DNA of 64,000 nucleotides from Pedobacter polysacchareus (GCF_019802255.1 NZ_JAHYSS010000006.1:62001-126000), one strand, 5' to 3'. Shown: positions 17,307 through 25,669, numbered from the stretch's first letter. Notes: generated by a model not told the origin, from the letters alone. Made by a program: numbers and translations.

Positions 17307-20300
17307 TTATAAATTCACACTTAGACCCAATAGGAAACTTCTCGCCTGAGGGTATCTACCCACATCCAGACCATAGTTGTCCATTCCGATTTCCGGATCA
17401 AAACCTGAATACTTAGTGATCGTAAACAAATTATTTGCGGTACCATAAACACGGACTGCACCCGTTTTCAGCTTATTAGTCAGGAATTTAGGAAGGGTAT
17501 AACCCAGCGTCACATTGCGAATACGCAGGTAAGAACCATTTTCGATGTAGAAGTCGGAAGCATTAAAGTTTCCATTGTTATCTGAAGTAGAAATGATCGG
17601 TACTTTTCCACCTGGATTTTCCGGCGACCAGGCATCCAGAATACCTGTTAATTTATTATAAGAAGGTCCGCTGGCACTGTAAGTTGTTCTTTTCACCGCG
17701 TTAAATAGCTTATTACCATAAACACCTTGTGCAAAAATATTCAGGTCAAAGTTCTTGTAAGCAGCATTAAAGCTGAAACCATAAGAGAAATCAGGATAAG
17801 CGCTGCCTGCAAAATGACGATCTCCGCCATCGATGGAGCCACTATTGTCTAAATCTGCAAACTTAAAATCTCCAGGTTTTGCTTTTGGCTGGATCTTTTC
17901 CCCTTTTGCATTGGTATAACCATCTACTTCTGCCTGAGTCTGGAAAATCCCCTGTGTTTTCAGAACATAGTAACTGTATAGCGGCTGTCCTACTTTTATG
18001 AACAAAGGAGCCAGCTCATTTCTGAAGTTCTTATCTACTGGAAAACTTTCTGAACCTGGAGCCAGTTTGATTACTTTATTATTCACCTTCGTCAGTGTTG
18101 CACCGATAGAATAGCTGAACTCTTTGTTTTTATCGCTGTTGTAATTGATGCCCAGCTCTATTCCATTATCTCTGATCAATCCAGCATTAATGGTTTGTTT
18201 TTCCAGTCCTGCAGTTCCAGGAAGTTGTTTTGTGAAGATCATTTTATCCGTATTTTTGATAAAATAATCAGCGGTTAAAGTGAAAGTATTGCGTAGGATA
18301 CCCAGGTCTAACCCAAAGTTTGTCTGCTTAGATTCTGCCCAGGTCAAGTTGGGATTTTCCAATACAGTAGATACATAGCCGTTACTACTTGCTGGCGTTT
18401 GTCCGAAATACGACAAAGTACTGGTCAGCAGTGGATTTACATCCTGAGTCTGTAAACTTCCCAGGTTACCTAATACCCCATAACTACCACGTAGTTTCAA
18501 TTCATTTAACCAGGTACTTTCCACTAGGAAATTCTCTTTTGATAATACCCATGCTGCGGATGCAGAATAATAATCACCATATTTATTTTCAACTTTTGGA
18601 ACCATAGAAGTTCCATCACGACGGCCAATCAAGGACAGCATATACTTTTCCTGATAATTGTAATTAGCCCTCAGAAACAAGGACGACATGGCTGTTCTAT
18701 CCATTTTACTGACCGCCGGTTCAAATACCGAAGCGTTCACCAGGTATCTTTTAGACGGTGCTTCATCGTCAAAACCTTTACCTACCACATAAAACTCATC
18801 AAACCTTGTCTTCTGGAAAGAGAACCCTCCTGTTAAATCTAACTGGTGACTTCCAAAGGCTGTTTTATAATTAAAAACCTGTTCTGCAAGAAAATCATTT
18901 CTTCTGGAATTACCTTCTTCCAAGGAGTTGATCAGCAATGGCTTTCCAACTTCAGGACGTTTTGGTGTAAATATTTTTCTATTGTTAAATTCTTTAGTTA
19001 AGCTGAAATTCGATTTAAAAGTCAGGCCTTTGGCAAGGTCCAGGATGATATAAGGATTGATCAAAAGCACATTTTGAGGCCTGTTGATGTCTATGCGTTT
19101 CAATTCCGCCACCGGATTCACGATGTCACCATAATCGCCCGCATAAGCACCGCCTGGTAAACCAGCAAAACTACCATCTGGATTATATGGCGTACCATTG
19201 GCCGGATAATAAATTGCCGACAATAAGGCGCCAGTGTAATCACTGCTCGTATTTGCACCCTGACCATTCGTACTGCTGAAAGAGAGGTTTTCACCAATTT
19301 TCAACCAGGAATTCAATTTATGATCAGAATTGATCCTGAAGTTATAGCGTTCCACCTCAGTATTCAAGACAATACCTTCTGCTTTGCGGTAATTGAAACT
19401 TAAATACATGGAAGATTTTTCAGAACCACCAGCAGCTGCAAGGTTATAATCCTGAGTTTTTCCAGTTCTGAATACTTCATCCATCCAATTGGTACGCGTG
19501 ATTCTGCCCTCTGGATATTTCGTAGGATCAAAAGCAGGAAGCAAGTTAGTTTTACCATTTTTTGCAGCAGTTTCTGCTACTACCGCTCTTTGTTCTGCAT
19601 TTAATGGCGTTAATTTTTTCCAGGCACTCTGCGCACCAGCTTTTACATCAAAGCTGATTTCCATCTTACCAGTTTTTCCTTTTTTCGTAGTGATCAGGAC
19701 CACACCTCCAGATGCTCTGGCTCCATAAATAGCGGCAGCACCATCTTTAAGCACTGAAATTGATTCAATATCATTTGGATTGAGCACTGGTGTTCCAGGA
19801 AAAATCGAACCATCCACTACATAAAGTACATTCTCTCCATTGATTCCGCCAGAACCGCGAATGTTGACACGCGGACCAGAAGTAGGGTCACCACCTTCAT
19901 TGGTCACCATTACTCCAGGTGCTTTTCCCGCCAGCACTTCCCCAATACTATTGACTGACCTGGAAGATACTTTGTCTAAAGCAACGGTACTCACTGCACC
20001 AGAAAGTGTGGCTTTCTTCTGCGTACCATATCCCACTACTACCACTTCCGACAATAACGAGCGGTCTTCCATCAGCACCACATTCAATTCCTCATGCTCG
20101 GCTGCTTTCAGTGTTTTAGTTTTATAACCTACCATGGAAAAAGATAAGGATCCATTTTCGCCAACTGCGATCGTAAACTTCCCGTTTGCATCGGTAGTTG
20201 TCGTTCTGGATAATCCTACCACTTTTACCGATACGCCTGGCATTGCCATTCCTAAAGAATCCGTCACTTTTCCTGAAACATTAAAATCAGGTTTTGCAGG

Positions 20301-20666
20301 AGGGACAGGTATTTTTCTCAGGATCACATGACCTCCCTTTTCCTGGAAATCAAAACCCATCAGGCGAAGTAAGGCGGAAACGCGCTCGTTTTTTAAAGCT
20401 GCATTTTCCCTAATTTGATGTTCGCGAACTCCATCTGGATTGTACACAAAATGAAGTCCGGTGCTGGCTTCAATTTCTTTAAGCATAGCGATGGTGGCAC
20501 GTTTTGGCCCCACGTTAATCGTGACCCTACTTTTCTCCAGTACCTGAGCCATCGTAGGTGAGGCTGATAATCCCGCACAAAAGGTGCAGAGTATAGAAAA
20601 AGTTAACAATGAATATTTCATGGCTTTCAAAAGAGCTGGTGACCTCTTTACTGAGGATTTTTTCAT
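17307..20666 (-). CDS. SusC/RagA-type TonB-linked outer-membrane transporter with STN signalling domain
   Basis: This 1119-residue outer-membrane transporter starts with a long signal peptide (MKKSSVKRSPALLKAMKY..., ending PTMAQ). Next is an STN domain (about 45-115, TINVGPKRATIAMLKEIEAS), which contacts FecR-type anti-sigma factors. A carboxypeptidase-regulatory-like domain (about 128-200), the plug with VVVGYGTQKKATLSGAV, and a large barrel ending in LGLSVNL follow. STN plus adjacent FecR and ECF genes mark a transporter that reports substrate to its own sigma factor. It is 132 bp downstream of fecR with a strong hairpin in the gap. Confidence 0.94.
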   Translation of the reverse strand: MKKSSVKRSPALLKAMKYSLLTFSILCTFCAGLSASPTMAQVLEKSRVTINVGPKRATIAMLKEIEASTGLHFVYNPDGVREHQIRENAALKNERVSALLRLMGFDFQEKGGHVILRKIPVPPAKPDFNVSGKVTDSLGMAMPGVSVKVVGLSRTTTTDANGKFTIAVGENGSLSFSMVGYKTKTLKAAEHEELNVVLMEDRSLLSEVVVVGYGTQKKATLSGAVSTVALDKVSSRSVNSIGEVLAGKAPGVMVTNEGGDPTSGPRVNIRGSGGINGENVLYVVDGSIFPGTPVLNPNDIESISVLKDGAAAIYGARASGGVVLITTKKGKTGKMEISFDVKAGAQSAWKKLTPLNAEQRAVVAETAAKNGKTNLLPAFDPTKYPEGRITRTNWMDEVFRTGKTQDYNLAAAGGSEKSSMYLSFNYRKAEGIVLNTEVERYNFRINSDHKLNSWLKIGENLSFSSTNGQGANTSSDYTGALLSAIYYPANGTPYNPDGSFAGLPGGAYAGDYGDIVNPVAELKRIDINRPQNVLLINPYIILDLAKGLTFKSNFSLTKEFNNRKIFTPKRPEVGKPLLINSLEEGNSRRNDFLAEQVFNYKTAFGSHQLDLTGGFSFQKTRFDEFYVVGKGFDDEAPSKRYLVNASVFEPAVSKMDRTAMSSLFLRANYNYQEKYMLSLIGRRDGTSMVPKVENKYGDYYSASAAWVLSKENFLVESTWLNELKLRGSYGVLGNLGSLQTQDVNPLLTSTLSYFGQTPASSNGYVSTVLENPNLTWAESKQTNFGLDLGILRNTFTLTADYFIKNTDKMIFTKQLPGTAGLEKQTINAGLIRDNGIELGINYNSDKNKEFSYSIGATLTKVNNKVIKLAPGSESFPVDKNFRNELAPLFIKVGQPLYSYYVLKTQGIFQTQAEVDGYTNAKGEKIQPKAKPGDFKFADLDNSGSIDGGDRHFAGSAYPDFSYGFSFNAAYKNFDLNIFAQGVYGNKLFNAVKRTTYSASGPSYNKLTGILDAWSPENPGGKVPIISTSDNNGNFNASDFYIENGSYLRIRNVTLGYTLPKFLTNKLKTGAVRVYGTANNLFTITKYSGFDPEIGMDNYGLDVGRYPQARSFLLGLSVNL

Positions 20667-20750
20667 ATTTTTATCTGTTTTATAACTTGAATTGGTTTTA
20701 AAATATTCCGGCTTTATAATTTCGACGTTAGCAGGCCGGTTTTAACATTT

Positions 20751-20777
20751 ACCGGTACTGATCTGATCAGTACCGGT
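20751..20777 (-). repeat. Intercistronic hairpin between fecR and susC
   Basis: ACCGGTACTGAT and ATCAGTACCGGT form a perfect 12-bp stem around a 3-nt loop. There is no good T-run, so it may be a partial terminator, an RNA-processing or stabilising hairpin, or an operator dyad in front of susC. Confidence 0.6.
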
Positions 20778-20798
20778 TTATTGATCCCCTTTATATTC

Positions 20799-21752
20799 TC
20801 ATTTTCTATACACATTAAAAGTTTTATGATTTTCGGATGCACTGAATTTCAATTGATGGAGTACACAAATGATCTCCAAAATCTCTTCAGGGCTTTGTCT
20901 GGTGTTAAATATTCCCGTACATTTTAATTTCCCCAGCGCGGGGCTGCCCAGTGAGATGCTGATATTATAGACGTATTCCAGTTTAGGAATTAAATCTGCT
21001 ATTGCGATATTTTCAAACTTAAGATCAACCAGCAGTTTAACAGGTGTATCCTTGATTTCAGCCCGCTGATGTACCTTATCATAAGAAAGTTCCTGACCTT
21101 TAACCAAGGTTCCAAATACCTGATGTGTATTCCCCACAGCAACCTTACCAGTGGCGACTTGTATAGAGATATGCGATTGATTTTTATATGATTTTATCCG
21201 AAAAGAAGTGCCCAGTACTTTAGTGTACAGGTCATTGCTGGTTTTCACAAGGAAAGGTCGGTTTTCCTCATGAGCCACCTCAAAAAAGGCCTCTCCTTCA
21301 GTGAGCGAGATTGTCCTGTCCTTACTTTTAAATTTCAAGGGATAAACCAATTGCGCGAGGGGCGCCATGATCACCTTTGAACCGTCACTAAAAATAATGA
21401 TCTTTTTCTCCCTGGCAGTGGTATGCAGGGTAACAAACCTTTCTTTAACCACATCGGTTTTTTGAAGTGACCAATAGCCAATACCGACAGACAGCACAAA
21501 AAATACAGCTGCAGCAATTTTAGCCGCAGGGTAAGTTCCAAAAAGACGGTAGCTTTTAGCAACTCTCCGCGCCATTTCCTCCTGAAGGTTTAAGAGTACT
21601 GCCGCAGCGATTTCCGATTTCTTCCCTTTTGCCAAGGGAGAATGAAATTCATAAGACTGGTACCATTGTTCCACCTGTTCCACTTCCTGCGGACTGGCTT
21701 CTCCATTTAAATATTTACTGAGCAGCAATTGTGCCTGTTCTTCCTTTGTCAT
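20799..21752 (-). CDS. FecR-family anti-sigma/sigma regulator
   Basis: This 317-residue inner-membrane protein passes the receptor signal to the ECF sigma factor. The cytoplasmic N-terminal part (about 1-73) would bind sigma. One transmembrane helix sits at about 76-94 (AAKIAAAVFFVLSVGIGYW). The periplasmic FecR domain (about 105-230, with TLHTTAREKKIIIFSDGSKV and EGEAFFEVAHEENRPFLV) and a C-terminal DUF4974 domain (about 245-317, FENIAIADLIPKLEYVYN) follow. The order sigma, fecR, susC with STN matches the known trans-envelope signalling units of Bacteroidota. It starts 63 bp after the sigma gene. Confidence 0.92.
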   Translation of the reverse strand: MTKEEQAQLLLSKYLNGEASPQEVEQVEQWYQSYEFHSPLAKGKKSEIAAAVLLNLQEEMARRVAKSYRLFGTYPAAKIAAAVFFVLSVGIGYWSLQKTDVVKERFVTLHTTAREKKIIIFSDGSKVIMAPLAQLVYPLKFKSKDRTISLTEGEAFFEVAHEENRPFLVKTSNDLYTKVLGTSFRIKSYKNQSHISIQVATGKVAVGNTHQVFGTLVKGQELSYDKVHQRAEIKDTPVKLLVDLKFENIAIADLIPKLEYVYNISISLGSPALGKLKCTGIFNTRQSPEEILEIICVLHQLKFSASENHKTFNVYRK

Positions 21753-21815
21753 CTACACCTATGTCAAATGAAAAGAAGAATGGTACTAACCAAAGTTGTT
21801 ACCTTTAGGTTAAGT

Positions 21816-22385
21816 TTAGATGAACAGCATACAAATCGTCATGAACAACAAGTACGATAGTCTTTTCTTCATTACTTTTAAAGCTGAGGAGAGCTGATTT
21901 TTTACCGTTTGCGCAGAAAGATCCAATTCTTCTGAAATTTCTCTGATGGTTTTTTCTTCCTGTCTGCTCATAGAAAAGATCACTCTCATTCTTTCTGGCA
22001 GTTCCTGAATCGCCTCTTCCACTTCCTGGTGGAGTTCTTTGAGCATCATTCCCTGAACTGCTGAAAGCCCGGCACACTCCATCATCAAAAGACGCAGATC
22101 TTCCTGGTGCTTTTCTTTAACCTGGGAAGAGCGAAAATAGTTGATCACACGGTATTTAACCGCCCCCATAAAATAAGCCGAAAGACTGCCCTTCAATTGA
22201 ATGTTTTCCCGGTTTTCCCAGAGGGAGATAAAGATTTCCTGACAAATATCCTGAGCAATTTCCTCATCACGTACACGTTTATAAGCGGCATCCAAAACCT
22301 CCTCCCAATAGTAACGGTAAATATCCTCCATTGCCTTATGTTCCCCGCGCTGTAACAGCGAAAGCAATTCAGTCTCTGCTATCAT
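21816..22385 (-). CDS. ECF RNA polymerase sigma factor (FecI-like)
   Basis: This 189-residue sigma factor has region 2 at about 10-80 (ICQEIFISLWENRENI) and region 4 at about 120-178 (LPERMRVIFSMSRQEEKTI and a helix-turn-helix EISEELDLSAQTVKNQL). The C-terminal tail SYLLFMTICMLFI is unusually hydrophobic for a sigma factor but is common in Bacteroidota FecI-like members. It heads the FecR/SusCD/phosphatase locus and would be freed when the SusC receptor binds its ligand. The start is the ATG at 22385. Confidence 0.93.
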   Translation of the reverse strand: MIAETELLSLLQRGEHKAMEDIYRYYWEEVLDAAYKRVRDEEIAQDICQEIFISLWENRENIQLKGSLSAYFMGAVKYRVINYFRSSQVKEKHQEDLRLLMMECAGLSAVQGMMLKELHQEVEEAIQELPERMRVIFSMSRQEEKTIREISEELDLSAQTVKNQLSSALKVMKKRLSYLLFMTICMLFI

Positions 22386-22510
22386 CTGATGATCCCTCTG
22401 GTAATTTTTCCAAATCTACCTCGGTCATATTCCCTTAACGTTAAGAAATCTTTTAGTTAATAATAAGCCTGCTAAAACGAATCAATAGCAGTCCTGAGAA
22501 AAAATAGGGC

Positions 22511-22557
22511 AAAAAGAAAACGGAGTTCCTCTTCTAGCGATTTGGTTCTCCGTTTTC
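22511..22557 (-). terminator. Intrinsic terminator of the candidate RNA gene
   Basis: On the minus strand GAAAACGGAG pairs perfectly with CTCCGTTTTC (22516-22525 and 22548-22557). The stem runs into T's (A-run 22511-22515 on the plus strand). An inner CC/GG extension follows after a small internal bulge. Confidence 0.75.
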
Positions 22558-22881
22558 ACCTCTTCGTTGCCATAGCAGCGAAAAAGCATCAAATTCTCTG
22601 TCATTTAACCTCCTTTGGTGCTCTTAGTATTTTTCAACTTTGATCCCATTGAAATTTAATGCTCACATCATTCCGTAGAATAATAGATCGTTTTAAATGT
22701 TTGTCCCGAATCCAGTGAGTATACCTTTACTTAAAAGTATAGGCATTTTAAGTATCATTTTCTCCGTCTCCTTTGAATCTGACCTTTTACTAATTCATTG
22801 AACGCTTCAGAATCTTCTGCCCTTCGGCACCTATTCTTTTTGAAGTCATTCTTTCAAACAGCTAAAGAACTTCCTTTTTGA
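22511..22881 (-). ncRNA. Candidate ~370-nt small RNA gene of unknown class
   Basis: Between the sigma-factor gene and rpiB lies about 615 bp without a convincing protein gene. On the minus strand it holds a promoter (-33 TTTG at 22915-22918, 20-bp gap, -7 TAAATTAG at 22887-22894) and an intrinsic terminator (22511-22557). Inside is a second hairpin, TACTTAAAA with TTTTAAGTA around a 9-nt loop. The transcript lacks the hallmark sequences of tmRNA, RNase P RNA and SRP RNA as far as I can read. It contains only very short frames, the longest 40 codons near its 3' end. The call rests on promoter plus terminator. Confidence 0.5.
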
Positions 22882-22886
22882 TACAT

Positions 22887-22918
22887 CTAATTTACGACAT
22901 ATAACTGACTAATGCAAA
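22887..22918 (-). promoter_or_regulatory. Promoter of the candidate RNA gene
   Basis: Reading leftward: TTTG (22915-22918), 20 bp, TAAATTAG (22887-22894). This fits the Bacteroidota TTTG-N19-21-TAnnTTTG pattern with one mismatch. The predicted start is near 22881. Confidence 0.5.
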
Positions 22919-22954
22919 GAGAATTAGAAATTATTTTTAACATCAATTCCACAG

Positions 22955-22997
22955 GTTATCAACGTGTTATCAACAGGTTTTGCGCATAGTTATCAAC
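22955..22997 (+). repeat. Three copies of GTTATCAAC
   Basis: GTTATCAAC occurs at 22955-22963, 22966-22974 and 22989-22997 (start distances 11 and 23 bp, close to one and two helical turns). TTATCAAC(A) differs by one base from the DnaA box TTATCCACA. This could be a DnaA-binding cluster or another protein's sites between the RNA gene promoter and the rpiB stop. Confidence 0.45.
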
Positions 22998-23001
22998 AGT
23001 A

Positions 23002-23475
23002 TTATTGTTCCGGAATCTGTTTTTTAGCCCCCCATTGCGCTTCTATCGCGGCAATTTTATCCAGGCGTTTCACATGTCGTTCTTCTCCGGAAAATTCAGC
23101 CTTCAAAAAAGAAAAAACAATGTCCCTTGCCAGTTCCAAGCCAATAACCCGCGCACCTAGGCATAAAATATTGACATCATCGTGCTCAACGGATTGATGT
23201 GCAGAATAAGTATCATGGCATACGCCCGCGCGGATCCCTTTAAATTTATTGGCTGCAATGCTGACGCCCACCGCACTTCCACAAATCAAAATCCCTCTTT
23301 CACCTTCTTTATTCAGTACTGCTTCGGCCACTGCCGCAGCATAATCAGGATAATCACTTGGCGTAACTGTATGTGTACCAAGATCAATCACTTCATATCC
23401 TTCCTCATTTAGTGCCGCAGCTAAAATCGTTTTATAAGCAAACCCTGCATGGTCTGACCCTAGAATAATTCTCAT
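23002..23475 (-). CDS. rpiB: Ribose 5-phosphate isomerase B
   Basis: This 157-residue enzyme interconverts ribose 5-phosphate and ribulose 5-phosphate in the pentose phosphate pathway. Its family signatures are SDHAGF at the N-terminus, ICGSAVGVSIAANKFKGIRA (anion-binding loop with the GSG-like turn), and CHDTYSAHQSVEHDDVNILCLGARVIG. Length is normal for RpiB/LacA proteins. The start is the ATG at 23475. It is apparently monocistronic, with the downstream stretch holding the GTTATCAAC cluster and the candidate RNA gene. Confidence 0.95.
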   Translation of the reverse strand: MRIILGSDHAGFAYKTILAAALNEEGYEVIDLGTHTVTPSDYPDYAAAVAEAVLNKEGERGILICGSAVGVSIAANKFKGIRAGVCHDTYSAHQSVEHDDVNILCLGARVIGLELARDIVFSFLKAEFSGEERHVKRLDKIAAIEAQWGAKKQIPEQ

Positions 23476-23590
23476 AACATCAGGTATACAAATTTCATTC
23501 CCAATTCCCAGCCCTTTTAATCTACCTGAATCTGTAGCGTTTTGTCAGCGCATCTCGTTTTAGCAAATAACAATCTAAAATTCATTCAAT

Positions 23591-24298
23591 ATGATCCTTT
23601 CTACAAGAAAAATTACCGGAAACTTAACCAAGATCATGGCCGGCGCCCTATTTACCTTAAGCAGCTTAATGATAAGCTCTTGCTCTACAAAAGAGACCCC
23701 AATTCCAGAATCGGCCTCTTTAATGATGGTGAATACCTCACCTACTCCTGCTACTTACAATATTTATGTAAACAACTCACCAGCAAATCAAGGCGCAATT
23801 CCATTTGGTGGTGCATTGCCTTATTTGAGAGTCGGCACAGGAGATCTATCTATTAAATTCACTACTGCGAGCAGCACAGAAAGTTTGATCACCAAAAAAG
23901 TTTCTACTGAAAACAACCGAGCTTACTCTCTTTTTTTAATCGGCAAAGATGATAAACTGGACTATTTAGTGATCAAGGATGAAGTCACGCAGGCTCCAAA
24001 AGAAAAAGCATTGATCCGTTTCATTAATTTGTCTCCAGATGCAGGAGCATTAGATCTGGGCATTAAAGAAGGTGCAGTCTTAATCAGCGATAAAGCGTAT
24101 AAAGCAAATAGTGCGTTTATTGAAGTGGAGGCTAAAACCCAGACCCTTCAAATCAAAGACAAAGCCACTGGATTAGTGAAATCAGAGTTGGTAGATGCAG
24201 AAATTAAAGCGGGTGGTATTTATACCATCTTAAGTATAGGAATGATGGTTCCGACAGGATTAGAGCAAAAAGCGGTTGCAAAACTGATTACCAATTAG
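23591..24298 (+). CDS. DUF4397 lipoprotein
   Basis: This 235-residue lipoprotein has a signal sequence ending in the lipobox ISSC near residue 30. Two DUF4397 beta-sandwich repeats follow: ASLMMVNTSPTPATYNIYVN with YLRVGTGDLSIKFTTA, then ALIRFINLSPDAGALDLGI. DUF4397 domains are predicted cell-envelope modules in Bacteroidota with no fixed function. It is transcribed alone, divergent from rpiB, and ends in a strong terminator. Confidence 0.8.
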   Translation: MILSTRKITGNLTKIMAGALFTLSSLMISSCSTKETPIPESASLMMVNTSPTPATYNIYVNNSPANQGAIPFGGALPYLRVGTGDLSIKFTTASSTESLITKKVSTENNRAYSLFLIGKDDKLDYLVIKDEVTQAPKEKALIRFINLSPDAGALDLGIKEGAVLISDKAYKANSAFIEVEAKTQTLQIKDKATGLVKSELVDAEIKAGGIYTILSIGMMVPTGLEQKAVAKLITN

Positions 24299-24322
24299 TG
24301 GCTAGTCGAAAAAATTAAATGA

Positions 24323-24364
24323 TAAAAAAAAAGGCCTTCACAAATGGAAGGCCTATTTTTTTTT
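24323..24364. terminator. Bidirectional intrinsic terminator
   Basis: AGGCCTTC (24332-24339) pairs with GAAGGCCT (24347-24354), flanked by a long A-run on the left and a long T-run on the right. It serves the DUF4397 gene and the converging paralogue gene. Confidence 0.9.
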
Positions 24365-24393
24365 ATTTATACTGCTGGTGTCAGCAATGCTGC

Positions 24394-24969
24394 TTAATGA
24401 CCCCTGCCATTGTCATTCCCACGTTTTTCACGCTCATTTCCTCTTTTATTCTTGTCATTTCCACGGTTATCGCGTTCATTCCCTCTCCCGTTGTCTCTAA
24501 CTTGTGGTCTTTCTACTCTTGCAGGATATTTTTTCGCTTGTCCCGGAGGCATTCCATGTGGATGTCCTTTCACTACGTAATAACGCTTATCGTTACTATT
24601 TCGGATCACCTGCTGGGTACGTACATTTTTGTACCTCGAGTATTGAACGCGATCGCGGTCGAAATTGCGGTAAGGCTCATTGGAATTCACCACTACTTTA
24701 TACCCATTATACAAGTCATAATTCCTGTATCTGGTAGGTAGAGATCTGGAGTAAATCCATTTTCCTCTCTCCTGATAGATAAATTGTTGCTTCGGTACAG
24801 AGTAATAACTCTCCACATCCGGTAGGTAATAGTAATCCACATGGTCGTAACCTACCGGACCCCATAATGGCTGTGAACCAATATTAACATTTAAACTGAT
24901 CTGTGCAGCTGCAGGCTGAGCTAAAAAGCCCATGATGCCTAACATGCTCAATATGATTAACTTTTTCAT
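24394..24969 (-). CDS. Secreted protein with Arg/Asn/Gly-rich tail (tandem paralogue 2)
   Basis: This 191-residue protein has a signal peptide ending QPAAAQ. A globular part (about 24-135) is rich in Tyr and Arg (GSQPLWGPVGYDHVD, YYLPDVESYYSVP, RYYVVKGHPHG), and a low-complexity tail (about 150-191) is made of R, N, G, D, K and E. It is a close copy of the upstream gene at 24999. I do not know the function. Proteins of this shape occur in Bacteroidota, usually as hypothetical. The tail's charge suggests binding to anionic polymers, which is speculation. Confidence 0.7.
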   Translation of the reverse strand: MKKLIILSMLGIMGFLAQPAAAQISLNVNIGSQPLWGPVGYDHVDYYYLPDVESYYSVPKQQFIYQERGKWIYSRSLPTRYRNYDLYNGYKVVVNSNEPYRNFDRDRVQYSRYKNVRTQQVIRNSNDKRYYVVKGHPHGMPPGQAKKYPARVERPQVRDNGRGNERDNRGNDKNKRGNEREKRGNDNGRGH

Positions 24970-24998
24970 ATACTTTATTTTATTTGATGATCAAATGA

Positions 24999-25613
24999 TT
25001 AACCTCTACCTCTTCCATGTCGGTTATCACCGCCACGGTCATTCCCTCTGCCTTCATTTCGGCCTCTTCCATGATCTCCGCGATCATGATCTCTTTTCTC
25101 ATAGCGATGTCCGTTGTCACGATCATATTTTTTATTACCTTTCCAATTATCATGCCCTCTGTCCCTGCGATCAAAACCACCCCGGTCTCCTCTACCATAA
25201 TATGGGTGCCCTTTCACTACATAATACCTAGAATCATGGCTATGTCTGATCACCGGCTGAGTTCTGATGTTTCTATACCTTCCATAAGCTACACGGTGGT
25301 GGTCAAAATCACGATAAGGATCTCTGGAATTGATCACTACTTTGTATCCACTATATAGGTCATATCCTCTATATCTTGATGGTAATGAGGACGAATAAAT
25401 CCATCTGCCACGATCCATATAAATAAACTGACGCCTTGGTACACTATAATAGGATTCTATGTCCGGCAAATAGTAACTATCTACATGATCATAACCTACA
25501 GGTCCCCATAATGGTTGAGAACCAATATTCAAACTGACACTGATTTGTGCCGAAGCCTTAAAGGGCGCCCATCCTATTATTCCAAGTAACCCTAATACTA
25601 TTAACTTTTTCAT
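24999..25613 (-). CDS. Secreted protein with Arg/His/Gly/Asp-rich tail (tandem paralogue 1)
   Basis: This 204-residue protein is the first of a tandem pair; 29 bp separate the genes. The signal peptide ends KASAQ. The globular part shares long runs with its neighbour (GSQPLWGPVGYDHVD; YSVP; YYVVKGHP). The tail (about 140-204) is richer in His, Asp, Gly and Arg (KRDHDRGDHGRGRN), so the two tails diverged faster than the body. The upstream 240 bp, shared with the two-component operon, contains two paired 7-4-7 direct repeats. The pair is therefore a plausible target of that response regulator. Confidence 0.72.
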   Translation of the reverse strand: MKKLIVLGLLGIIGWAPFKASAQISVSLNIGSQPLWGPVGYDHVDSYYLPDIESYYSVPRRQFIYMDRGRWIYSSSLPSRYRGYDLYSGYKVVINSRDPYRDFDHHRVAYGRYRNIRTQPVIRHSHDSRYYVVKGHPYYGRGDRGGFDRRDRGHDNWKGNKKYDRDNGHRYEKRDHDRGDHGRGRNEGRGNDRGGDNRHGRGRG

Positions 25614-25669
25614 AACCCTATGTTTAATGTTTCATTTGTGTGTTTGTTGATTCAAATGTCTATAGCGAA

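Noticed and set aside
22511..22881. tmRNA, RNase P RNA, SRP RNA or 6S RNA as identity for the 370-nt RNA candidate
   Set aside because: I see no tRNA-like ends or tag frame, no RNase P core sequence, and size is too great for SRP or 6S; identity left open.
22955..22997. Calling the GTTATCAAC cluster the chromosome origin
   Set aside because: No dnaA, dnaN or AT-rich unwinding region is present in the window, and the 9-mer differs from the DnaA box by one base.
24319..24741. 140-codon plus-strand frame over the first paralogue gene
   Set aside because: It starts inside a terminator and is antisense to a gene with signal peptide and a paralogue; low-complexity reverse translation explains its length.
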